Virus record (IMG/VR): IMGVR_UViG_3300030943_000187
Coordinates: 1 to 21,638 of that record
Direction: 5' to 3' (one strand)
From: a virus
DNA: 21,638 nucleotides
The position numbers and the translations under genes are program-made. The notes under the pieces are model-generated. The model did not search any database. It had not been told where the DNA came from and worked only from the letters and a program-made list of their open reading frames with translations. This document shows, piece by piece, positions 8,238 to 15,570 of this stretch (position 1 is its first letter; each line of letters opens with the position of its first letter).

Positions 8238-8743
8238 AATTAGAAATTGAGAAAGAGAATAGTATTCTAGCAATTATAGAAGCTAGACCTAAGTTTAAAG
8301 CTCTGACTGATATGGGAATAAACTTAACGTCTACTAAAAGACAAATAGATAATTGTTCATTCTTATTTACTATCAATCAGGATTTCATAGCTTTTACAGG
8401 TGAAGAAATTAAATCTACAAACTCGAAGATACCTTGGACATATGATCCATATAATCTACCCAATAATCCATGGGTAGTATGGCTTACACCAAGAGGTAAA
8501 ATAATGAATGGCCACAAAGACGGTATACAAACGGGTGGATATACTAGCTGTGGCGAAAAAATCACAGATTTAACAAAACCTACACTTACTACTGACGATA
8601 TAGATAATGCATTAGACTCGATTATAAAGGCGTGGAAGTTAAGAATAGAACGTATGCAAAAGAATGGTTGGAGTGTATTCACTTCACTTAAAGATAGACA
8701 TGACCATAGAGGAATACTTCTAAGTAAAAAATTTGGGTTTTGA
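8234..8743 (+). CDS. Hypothetical protein with C-terminal LSKKFGF tail
   Basis: 169 residues, soluble and basic toward its end. No domain recognised. The middle holds a short Gly/Thr/Ser-Cys segment (GGYTSCGEK), and residues ~125-145 look helical (IKAWKLRIERMQKNG). The C-terminus HRGILLSKKFGF closely resembles that of the protein at 6305-6769. It is the last gene before the gp32 leader region, and no terminator was seen after it. An antisense reading frame at 8377-8793 is treated as a shadow. Confidence 0.7.
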   Translation: MKLEIEKENSILAIIEARPKFKALTDMGINLTSTKRQIDNCSFLFTINQDFIAFTGEEIKSTNSKIPWTYDPYNLPNNPWVVWLTPRGKIMNGHKDGIQTGGYTSCGEKITDLTKPTLTTDDIDNALDSIIKAWKLRIERMQKNGWSVFTSLKDRHDHRGILLSKKFGF

Positions 8744-8906
8744 ATAAAATAGAGAACTTTTTTTAAAATAACACTAATATATAAACAAATCAATTAATTA
8801 TTCACCTAAAAGAAAGTCATTAAGTTAGATGATTTTCAACTAAACGAGCAAATCAGAACATTTTTTTAGGCATTCTAGAATAAATGTAAAACAACAAATT
8901 AATTAA
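8744..8906 (+). promoter_or_regulatory. 163-nt noncoding leader upstream of the gp32-like gene
   Basis: The longest gene-free gap inside the plus-strand gene train. It is very A/T-rich, holds no ORF of useful length, and includes a short perfect palindrome ATTCTAGAAT at 8872-8881. The run AAATTAATTAA directly before the ATG is typical of starts in this window. It probably contains the promoter, since SSB is made in large amounts. T4 gp32 represses its own translation by binding a leader with a pseudoknot and unstructured A/T-rich RNA. The composition here would suit that, but I see no convincing pseudoknot and cannot define the promoter boxes. Confidence 0.45.
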
Positions 8907-9845
8907 ATGGGCATTATGGAAAACTTTCAAGACATTTTCAATCTCGACTCACAAGACTTCGTCGAAAAAACCACATCAAAGGAATCTGACCTTTACAAAC
9001 CAAACGCTAAAGACGGTAAAGACAACACGTACAAAGCTTTAATCAGATTCATCCCTTTTTGGAAAGACCCCAAAAAATCAAAGATCAAAAAATTCTCTTA
9101 TTGGCTAGAAGATCCATTGACTGGAGACGGTTTCTCTGTCGACTGTCCTTCTACTATCAACCAGAAATCTGTATTACAAGATACTTTCTGGAAGCTTAAG
9201 AAATCTCAATCTGTAGCAGAACAAAAACTCTCAGATAAGTTTAAGAGAAGAGAAAATTATTATGCATTAATTCAAATCTTAAAAGATGATCAACGTCCTG
9301 AAATGGTCGGTAAAATCAAGATTTTGAAATTTGGTCAAAAATTAAATGCAATAATTCAATCAGAATTGCAACCAGAGTATGGCCAACCATACAATCCATT
9401 CGACCTAATTAAAGGTAGACCAATGGCACTTCACGTTACATTGAATGCTGGGTTTAACAACTACGATCTTTCGAAATTCATTGGTGATGCATTTCCAGCA
9501 ATAATGAATAGTAAACAAATAGAAGGCACGCAAGAATCAATGCGAGCATTCTTTGAACACTTAAAAACTGCTTCACCTGACCTTTCAATGTACGATTACA
9601 GAGAATGGGATGATGACACTCACAGCAAAGTTAAAAGCATTATTGAAAATACTGTTCCTTCAATGAGAACATCAGAAAATATTGCTAGAGAATCTGCTTC
9701 TGCATCAAGAACTTCAAGACCTTCAGTAGACATCGATTTAACTCCTTCTACTGTAGACGAAAAACCTTTCGATATCAATAACATTAACTTCGATGGATTG
9801 GAAGAAGGCGGAGATTTTGAAAAAGATTTATACGCAGGACTTTAA
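8907..9845 (+). CDS. 32: gp32-like single-stranded DNA-binding protein
   Basis: 312 residues (T4 gp32: 301). It coats and protects single-stranded DNA in replication and recombination. The OB-fold core shows the gp32 pattern: YKALIRFIPFW, then the strand-rich region NYYALIQILKDDQRPEMVGKI, KILKFGQKLNAII, and ALHVTLNAGFNNYDLSKF (T4 has VKQVSGFSNYDESKF). A Ser/Thr-rich linker leads to an acidic C-terminal tail ending EEGGDFEKDLYAGL, the part that in T4 recruits partner proteins. Only one Cys (Cys80) is present, so the T4 zinc site (one His, three Cys) is absent. The 5' third uses many C-ending codons, unlike neighbouring genes, consistent with strong expression. ATG at 8907 is chosen; an ATG three codons later is possible. 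It is followed by a strong terminator. Confidence 0.88.
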   Translation: MGIMENFQDIFNLDSQDFVEKTTSKESDLYKPNAKDGKDNTYKALIRFIPFWKDPKKSKIKKFSYWLEDPLTGDGFSVDCPSTINQKSVLQDTFWKLKKSQSVAEQKLSDKFKRRENYYALIQILKDDQRPEMVGKIKILKFGQKLNAIIQSELQPEYGQPYNPFDLIKGRPMALHVTLNAGFNNYDLSKFIGDAFPAIMNSKQIEGTQESMRAFFEHLKTASPDLSMYDYREWDDDTHSKVKSIIENTVPSMRTSENIARESASASRTSRPSVDIDLTPSTVDEKPFDINNINFDGLEEGGDFEKDLYAGL

Positions 9846-9866
9846 TTTTTAATTCTGAAATATTCT

Positions 9867-9901
9867 AAAAAAGAGCATAAAGAAATTTATGCTCTTTTTT
9901 T
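9867..9901 (+). terminator. Rho-independent terminator after gp32
   Basis: A perfect 15-bp stem (9867-9881 with 9886-9900), a GAAA tetraloop and a terminal T run of seven (9895-9901). It lies 21 nt after the gp32-like stop and separates the abundant SSB transcript from the primase gene. The A-run on its left arm could also allow termination on the opposite strand. Confidence 0.9.
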
Positions 9902-9918
9902 CTCTATACACTTATTTT

Positions 9919-11070
9919 ATGGAAAATATCGAGCAAACGAATTTAGTTTTTTCTTTTACACCTATGGATGTCGAACAACCTTTCGATGATGTATCTTTAT
10001 GGCGAAAAATAGAAAAATCATTACGCAATATAGTAAATAGACGATTTGCAGATAACGTTAAACACGGTGTAAAAATGTATACTGACAGACTAGCAATAGC
10101 TTGTCCATACTGTGGTGATTCTGTACAATCTCCTTCAAAGAAACGTGGGAATATATTCTTAGATTCTGCTAACTTTCATTGCTTCAACGGTAGTTGCGAT
10201 GCACATGTATCAGTAGTTCAATTACTGAAAGATTACGGCGAACTCAACGACTATAATGCTGATGAGTTAATGTATCTTAGAAGAAAAAATAAAGAGAGCA
10301 ATAATTCAGTCTCAGGTAAAAAGATACGTATATTTCAAAGTGTAGATAATCTATTCTCAGAAGAAGCTATGAATTTGACAGTTTCTCGTGAATATTTTGT
10401 GAAAACATTACGCTTACAAGAAATTAGAGGTTCTAGAATACAAAGATATTTAGAACAACGCTTGCAGAAAGATTTTCATAAATTTGCATTCGATCCTAAA
10501 ACAGGACAACTTTATGTAATGAACTTAACTGCTGACGGTACTAGAATTCTGGGATTTCAAATAAAGACGTTCAATAAGAAGGCACCGTATATAACTTATA
10601 AAGCATCAAAAGTTCGAGAATATGTTGGATTAAGTGATGGTGACCCAGAATTGCTCGAAAAGTTAGATACAATATCTACCACATTCGGTATCATGAATAT
10701 AGATTTAGGTCGATATATCACGGTATTTGAAGGTCCATTAGATAGTTTCATTTTTCCAAATTCAGTTGGTGTATGTTCAGCTAAGAACGATTTTCCATTC
10801 GAAATAGATGAAATACGTTATTTTTACGACAATGATAAGACAGGTAAAGAATGGGCTATGAAAAAGATGAATGAAGGCTATCCAGTATTTCTCTGGAAAA
10901 AGTTCATAGAAGAAAATGAACTTTATGAATACGCATCTAAAATAAAAGACTTAAATGATTTACTTATCATGATAAAACGTCACAATCTCAAGATAAAACC
11001 TCTAGTCAATTACTTTAGTGGTAATGCTAAGGATGACGAAAGCTCACGATACGATATTATTTGGATATAA
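9919..11070 (+). CDS. 61: DNA primase, gp61-like, with zinc finger and TOPRIM domain
   Basis: 383 residues (T4 gp61: 342); it makes RNA primers for lagging-strand synthesis together with the replicative helicase. An N-terminal zinc-ribbon has CPYC at residues 62-65 and Cys88/Cys93 (HCFNGSC). The TOPRIM catalytic residues are Glu271 and Asp275 in VFEGPLDSF and the DxD motif at 304-306 (FYDNDKTG). The start at 9919 is preferred over the in-frame ATG at 9889, because 9889 lies within the terminator stem of the previous gene. The stop overlaps the following ATG (TAATG). Gene identity is good at family level; assignment to gp61 rests on the T4-type neighbours. Confidence 0.85.
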   Translation: MENIEQTNLVFSFTPMDVEQPFDDVSLWRKIEKSLRNIVNRRFADNVKHGVKMYTDRLAIACPYCGDSVQSPSKKRGNIFLDSANFHCFNGSCDAHVSVVQLLKDYGELNDYNADELMYLRRKNKESNNSVSGKKIRIFQSVDNLFSEEAMNLTVSREYFVKTLRLQEIRGSRIQRYLEQRLQKDFHKFAFDPKTGQLYVMNLTADGTRILGFQIKTFNKKAPYITYKASKVREYVGLSDGDPELLEKLDTISTTFGIMNIDLGRYITVFEGPLDSFIFPNSVGVCSAKNDFPFEIDEIRYFYDNDKTGKEWAMKKMNEGYPVFLWKKFIEENELYEYASKIKDLNDLLIMIKRHNLKIKPLVNYFSGNAKDDESSRYDIIWI

Positions 11071-11297
11071 TGAAAGAGTACATTTTAGGAATAACGGAAG
11101 ACTATAAACCTGATCATATTGACATGATTATGGAAGATAAAATAGCTACAGTTGTAGCATTTAACTGTGATTCTCTAGAAATAGAATATACAGAACTTGA
11201 AATGAGTTTTTCTGAGCCTAAATTAAAAGTTAAATCTGAACCAATAATACAACATGTCGAACTTACCTCAAGAAAATCAAAATCAGAGCTCTTCTGA
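11070..11297 (+). CDS. Small hypothetical protein between primase and uvsY
   Basis: 75 residues from the ATG at 11070, which overlaps the primase stop; a TTG at 11061 would add three residues but is less likely. The protein is acidic in its first two-thirds (MKEYILGITEDYKPD...) and more basic at its end. No domain is recognised. The last 44 nt overlap the start of the UvsY-like gene in another frame. Such small genes are common between T4-type recombination genes. Confidence 0.65.
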   Translation: MKEYILGITEDYKPDHIDMIMEDKIATVVAFNCDSLEIEYTELEMSFSEPKLKVKSEPIIQHVELTSRKSKSELF

Positions 11298-11718
11298 AAA
11301 ATCATTTGCTGATGTCTTTGCAGATGAAAGAATAGAATGGATGGAAAAACTAAAAGACACATCCGCAAGATTTAGAAAAATAGAAGATATGGCAGAAGTG
11401 CAAGTCATTCTTTATTCAGATCGACAGATAGCATTAGAATATATGTTCAAGCTTATGAGCATACATACTAAGCTTAAGAAAGTTATGTTAGAGGCTTGGA
11501 AAAAAGCATACGATAACTTAGAGAATGCAGATATACGCTATAATGACAAAGAACGTATGAAAATGGCAGATAATGCAATATCGGCAGTGAAATATAAAAC
11601 AGATACTGTAAGCAATCATATTGAATACTTCAGAGAGACAATAAAGACTATCGATAATATGATATTTGGAGTTAAACACAGAATAGATATTGAAAACTAT
11701 AAAGCAGGATTAAAATAA
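11254..11718 (+). CDS. uvsY: UvsY-like recombination mediator
   Basis: 154 residues (T4 UvsY: 137), highly helical and charged. UvsY loads the UvsX recombinase onto gp32-covered single-stranded DNA. The order of features resembles T4 UvsY: an EVQVILYSDRQI region (T4 NNVMLYSKWL), then KLKKVMLEAWKKA (T4 SIKKEMLRIEAQKK), then a long helix with KYKTDTVSNHIEYF (T4 LKVDTSLQYWGIL) and the final FGVKHRIDIENYKAG (T4 FAIKHIQDMRAFEAG). This is an alignment by eye. Location directly before uvsW supports it, since these genes are close together in T4. The first ~20 residues are Ser/Gln-rich and overlap the previous gene; the ATG at 11341 would give a 125-residue alternative. Confidence 0.72.
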   Translation: MSNLPQENQNQSSSEKSFADVFADERIEWMEKLKDTSARFRKIEDMAEVQVILYSDRQIALEYMFKLMSIHTKLKKVMLEAWKKAYDNLENADIRYNDKERMKMADNAISAVKYKTDTVSNHIEYFRETIKTIDNMIFGVKHRIDIENYKAGLK

Positions 11719-11728
11719 GATTCTTATT
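11714..11728 (+). repeat. Short perfect inverted repeat between uvsY and uvsW
   Basis: A 15-nt odd palindrome with 7-nt arms (AATAAGA, one T, TCTTATT) covers the uvsY stop codon and lies 2 nt before the uvsW start. It could form a small hairpin limiting or coupling translation of uvsW. Short and A/T-rich, so chance is possible. Confidence 0.35.
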
Positions 11729-11730
11729 GA

Positions 11731-13251
11731 ATGAAATTTAATGTAACCGAAAACTGTAAATTTTTAAGATTAATAGAAGCTACTGATTTAGAACTTGAGC
11801 AATTGCATCACAGTTTAAAGAAAAAGATCAGAGGACATTTCTATAACCCGCTAGTGAAGAAAAAGTTGTGGGATGGATCTATCTCTTTCATAAAGGATGG
11901 ATATATTCAGATTGGGTTGTGGAATGAACTATTCATTATCGGTGAGCAGTTTGGTTATCCTGTTGAAATATACGGTTTAGATAAAATAGTTGATTCAGAA
12001 TTTGATGCTCAACGCTTCAAAGATTGGTCAACAAAACATTTCGAAGGCAATAAATATCAGCCTAGAGACTATCAATTAGATGCGGCTATTGCAATCATGA
12101 AGCACAGAATCACTTCTTCTGAAATTGCAACATCATCTGGAAAGACACTTATCACTTTCTTAGTCTACGGTTATTTGAAAAGTATCGGTCAGCTAAATAA
12201 AATGCTCATTATTGTACCTAATGTTACGCTTGTAATGCAATTAAATGATGACTTTGACGAGTATAATAATGGCAAAATCGATATGCAAATTAGGATGGTA
12301 TACGGTGGAGCTAAAGATAATGATCCAAGCGCTGATATAATAGTTGGTACCTTCCAATCTTTGTCTAGAAAAACCATCGATTACTACAAAGGAATTGACG
12401 TAGTATGTGTTGATGAAGCTCACCAAGGAAAAACTGTATCAGTTAAAAATGTATTGGACAAATGTAAAGACTCCAGAGTTAGATTTGGTCTTACTGGTAC
12501 ATTATGTGTAGATAATTCTGCTGACTATTATACGATAACTGCATATTTAGGTCCTTTGGTCAATACTATTTCACCAAAATTCCTATTCGATGAGGGATAT
12601 GCTACTCCTGTAAAAGTAAAAATCATAAAACTTAACTATAAGAACACTGAAATACGGGAAAAACTTTACGAGTTAAGAAAATCGAAGGCTCAATTAGACG
12701 GTAGTCAGTTATTAGCATTAGAAAAGAAGATAGTTGTACAACATAAAGGACGTACAAGATTTATCATAGACTTATTAGCTAAAACTTCTAAGAATACGTT
12801 AGTCATGTTCTCTAATATAAAAGATAACTATGGCAGATCTATCTATGATGCATTAAGAGAAGAAACTGAAAAAGTTTGTTATTATGTAGATGGCGGTGTA
12901 AGTAAAGACCACAGAGAATATTACAAGAAAGATATGGAGAATGGAGACAATAAAATTCTTATTGCTTCATTTACTACATTCTCCACTGGTATATCGATAA
13001 AGAACATTCATAATATCGTATTCATTGAATCATACAGATCAGAAATAATCATTAAACAGTCTATCGGTAGAGGAATGAGATTATTAGATGGAAAAGAAAA
13101 GGTAAATATTGTCGATATAGTTGATGATTTATCTTGGCAAACAAAATCTGATAAACAGAGTGACAATTATCTACTCAAGCATGGTAAAGCAAGACTAGAA
13201 TTCTATAAGCAGTATACTGAAGAGATTTCAATGCATAATGTTTCATTGTAA
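11731..13251 (+). CDS. uvsW: UvsW-type DNA/RNA helicase
   Basis: 506 residues, matching T4 UvsW (about 500). It is an SF2 helicase that unwinds R-loops and migrates and reverses branched DNA, shifting replication from origin- to recombination-dependent initiation. A UvsW-type N-terminal domain (about 1-100, with FYNPLVKKKLWDGSISFI) precedes the helicase core. Motifs: YQPRDYQLDA (about 109-118), Walker A ATSSGKT (133-139), DEAH (228-231), GLTGTL (about 254-259), and motif VI QSIGRGMRL in the last third, followed by IVDIVDDLSW. All core motifs are intact. The gene starts 12 nt after uvsY, and its stop overlaps a possible start at 13251. Confidence 0.92.
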   Translation: MKFNVTENCKFLRLIEATDLELEQLHHSLKKKIRGHFYNPLVKKKLWDGSISFIKDGYIQIGLWNELFIIGEQFGYPVEIYGLDKIVDSEFDAQRFKDWSTKHFEGNKYQPRDYQLDAAIAIMKHRITSSEIATSSGKTLITFLVYGYLKSIGQLNKMLIIVPNVTLVMQLNDDFDEYNNGKIDMQIRMVYGGAKDNDPSADIIVGTFQSLSRKTIDYYKGIDVVCVDEAHQGKTVSVKNVLDKCKDSRVRFGLTGTLCVDNSADYYTITAYLGPLVNTISPKFLFDEGYATPVKVKIIKLNYKNTEIREKLYELRKSKAQLDGSQLLALEKKIVVQHKGRTRFIIDLLAKTSKNTLVMFSNIKDNYGRSIYDALREETEKVCYYVDGGVSKDHREYYKKDMENGDNKILIASFTTFSTGISIKNIHNIVFIESYRSEIIIKQSIGRGMRLLDGKEKVNIVDIVDDLSWQTKSDKQSDNYLLKHGKARLEFYKQYTEEISMHNVSL

Positions 13252-13274
13252 TGATATATAAGAAAAAATCTAAT

Positions 13275-14114
13275 ATGAAATTACTGAAATTTAATGAGTT
13301 CCTCAATGAAGATAAAATGCCATTGAGTGATCAATTCGAAGAATATACAGTTAATGACATGGGTGAAGGTAAGTTTATTGTCAATATAGATAATGTAGAT
13401 CGTCAATTTTCAGTAGTTCCCATTCCAGATGACATGGACACTTACGTTAATCTTTATCATGACTTAAATAATGCTATTAATTCAAAAAGTCCTCTAGCTA
13501 TTTACAATCTCATAAAGAGAGCAGAGAAACTGCCATACAAATTCGGCAATTTATTTCCACTAGAATTATCGTTGAATAACATAAGTGAACTTAGTACTAC
13601 TTTAACTGAAGATCAACAGAATCAACTTAAGTTGTCTGAACATGATTTCTTGAAGAATAACTTTGCTACATTAGATAAGTCTCTACGTGCTACCATCATG
13701 AAATATCTATACGATATATCGAAAATGTATGCGATCGTATTAGAGTCATTATTCTATTACACAAGAACCGGAAAATCAGATACTTTCTATGATAGTATGG
13801 ATTACAGTCAGATTATTAAGACGTATGACGATTTGATTAAAAAGTATTTGTCTGATGCCAAAGGTCCTTTCGATATAAAAGGACAAACTATTGATTCTCC
13901 ATCTGAATTTGCGTATTGGTCTTTCAATAAAGATACGTACTATATCAGAGCTACCACATCTCCTAGTGATTTAAACTCAGAAGAAAATATACGTGGTGTA
14001 AAAGGACTTAGCTTAACTATTCTGGATAGTGACAAACAAGAAATTTCAAAAGAATTTGTATCTATACCGTTAGATAGTTTTCCGTCAGCATTGAAAAAAT
14101 TAAGAGATAGATAA
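13275..14114 (+). CDS. Hypothetical protein with capsid-targeting-like N-terminus (putative internal head protein)
   Basis: 279 residues from the ATG at 13275. An in-frame ATG at 13251 overlapping the uvsW stop would add eight residues (MIYKKKSN). I prefer 13275 because it begins MKLLKFNEFLNE, which resembles the targeting peptide MKTYQEFIAEA that directs T4 internal proteins and Alt into the prohead. The segment LNE would fit the L-x-E part of a prohead protease site, although Asp follows where Ala or Gly is usual. The rest is mixed alpha/beta with no recognised domain or catalytic motif. If the targeting idea holds, the protein is injected with the DNA. Otherwise it is an unknown cytoplasmic protein. 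Confidence 0.6.
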   Translation: MKLLKFNEFLNEDKMPLSDQFEEYTVNDMGEGKFIVNIDNVDRQFSVVPIPDDMDTYVNLYHDLNNAINSKSPLAIYNLIKRAEKLPYKFGNLFPLELSLNNISELSTTLTEDQQNQLKLSEHDFLKNNFATLDKSLRATIMKYLYDISKMYAIVLESLFYYTRTGKSDTFYDSMDYSQIIKTYDDLIKKYLSDAKGPFDIKGQTIDSPSEFAYWSFNKDTYYIRATTSPSDLNSEENIRGVKGLSLTILDSDKQEISKEFVSIPLDSFPSALKKLRDR

Positions 14115-14162
14115 TTTATCTTTTGATCATTTTTATGTTATTTTATCAAAAATGAAATAGAA

Positions 14163-15368
14163 ATGGGTGGAAATTCAAGAATAATAGATAGACAAACAGG
14201 AGATATTAAAGGTTATGCCGAAAAAGTAGATCTGACCATGTTCAATAGAACAGAATTGACTCGACGTATGTTGGGTCTTTTTTCGTATATAAATGTTGAA
14301 TTCTTTAAGAATTACGGCGTATTTATTTGGAAGTTCGAAGACTTAACTGAAGCATTAGTTTTTACAGGTAGTTCAAAACACTTATTCAACTCTGAAATCA
14401 CAGATCAAGATTTCATAAAGCATAAACCCATAATCGGTGATATAGACATTGCATTTCCAAAAGATTATTATACTGATCTTGCTGAATTGTTACAAAGCCT
14501 TGAAGGTGAAACATTAGTAGAAGGCATAACATATCTTGGACAAGACCGCAATAATTTCAATACTACTTTTCTGTCAGTATTCGAATACAAATCTGGCAAA
14601 GATAAGGTTAACATTCAGATAGACTTTGAATCGAATGAGTGGGATATGGAGAAAAATGAACCTACAGAATGGACATTATTTTCTCATAGTTCTTCATGGG
14701 AAGACATATGTCTTGGATTCAAAGGTGTTCATCATAAATTCTTACTTATAAATCTTGTTCGAGCATTATCTTCTAATCCAAATGCAGTTGTTGCTACTAA
14801 ATCATCTACACCAGACAATATAAAATTATGTACGGGTAAGAAAGCTGATTTAGTTCCGAGAATGTTAGCATTTTCTGTTGACAAAGGATTACGTCAAAAA
14901 TACGCTCCCATGATAGATAAGAATGGCTATAATGTATATAAAGATGGAAAATTAGTTATTCAAGAGATTCCAGTCGAGAATTCTACTTATACAACAGCTG
15001 TGAGTGAAATCGTATATGGATTAGTTGATAGTGTCTTCGATATCTATAAACCCGGAAATGACACATGTATTCTAGAAGTTAGTAAAGAAGAGATAGAAGA
15101 CTTCTATTCAGTTATAGGTCTATTAGATTTTATGAAGAAACGTCTATTAAGAGAAGATATAGCAAAATGTTTCATGTTTATTGTACATGAAAATCTTTTT
15201 GGAACACATGCACAACTACTAGAAAAAGAGGACTTGGAGCTAGATCGAAAAATAAAAGACAAGCTTTGGATAGCGTTAATGAATAAATTTTTCTATTTGC
15301 ATGATGAATATTACGATATAGTACTAACTTTAAGAAAAAAATATTATCAAGATAATGCTAAGATATAA
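14163..15368 (+). CDS. Pol-beta superfamily nucleotidyltransferase-like protein
   Basis: 401 residues. The pol-beta-type nucleotidyltransferase signature is complete: Gly69-Ser70 in FTGSSKHLF, the metal-binding pair Asp93/Asp95 in IIGDIDIAFP, and a third Asp154 at the end of the strand KVNIQIDFE. A helical HHKFLLINLVRAL segment (about 190-203) follows, as is common in template-independent members. The family transfers nucleotides to RNA 3' ends, proteins or small molecules; the substrate here is not visible. It starts a packed gene train with a Cys-rich small protein and a ligase/NMNAT fusion, which hints at nucleic-acid end repair. The downstream gene overlaps its 3' end by 14 nt. The fold call is fairly firm; the function is open. 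Confidence 0.7.
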   Translation: MGGNSRIIDRQTGDIKGYAEKVDLTMFNRTELTRRMLGLFSYINVEFFKNYGVFIWKFEDLTEALVFTGSSKHLFNSEITDQDFIKHKPIIGDIDIAFPKDYYTDLAELLQSLEGETLVEGITYLGQDRNNFNTTFLSVFEYKSGKDKVNIQIDFESNEWDMEKNEPTEWTLFSHSSSWEDICLGFKGVHHKFLLINLVRALSSNPNAVVATKSSTPDNIKLCTGKKADLVPRMLAFSVDKGLRQKYAPMIDKNGYNVYKDGKLVIQEIPVENSTYTTAVSEIVYGLVDSVFDIYKPGNDTCILEVSKEEIEDFYSVIGLLDFMKKRLLREDIAKCFMFIVHENLFGTHAQLLEKEDLELDRKIKDKLWIALMNKFFYLHDEYYDIVLTLRKKYYQDNAKI

Positions 15369-15570
15369 TGACATATTGCATGCACAAAAACGTGGAAAAC
15401 GTTGGGATGCATTGAAACTTACATATAAATCACTGAACCAGTTAAGTAAAACACATTCATTAAAATGCAACTGTTCACAATGTAGAATGATCACATATTT
15501 GAAAAGATTAGAGAATAAACAACAAAGATTGCAGCTAAAAACAGATTTAAAGAACGAATTGAATGATTAA
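15355..15570 (+). CDS. Small basic protein with CxCxxC motif
   Basis: 71 residues, strongly basic (many Lys, Arg and Gln). A compact Cys cluster KCNCSQC (Cys38, Cys40, Cys43) with His34 nearby could bind zinc, suggesting an RNA- or DNA-binding mini-protein. It overlaps the nucleotidyltransferase gene by 14 nt and the ligase-fusion gene by 8 nt, so it is probably translated together with both and may act with them. No family recognised. Confidence 0.65.
   Translation: MLRYNDILHAQKRGKRWDALKLTYKSLNQLSKTHSLKCNCSQCRMITYLKRLENKQQRLQLKTDLKNELND

Noticed and set aside
8377-8793. 138-aa minus-strand reading frame
   Set aside because: Antisense to the 8234-8743 gene; hydrophobic composition arises from the reverse complement of charged codons.
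14121-14151. Inverted repeat TTTTGAT/ATCAAAA with a 17-nt loop before the nucleotidyltransferase gene
   Set aside because: Only 7 bp, A/T-rich, long loop and no T run after it; not convincing as a terminator or operator.
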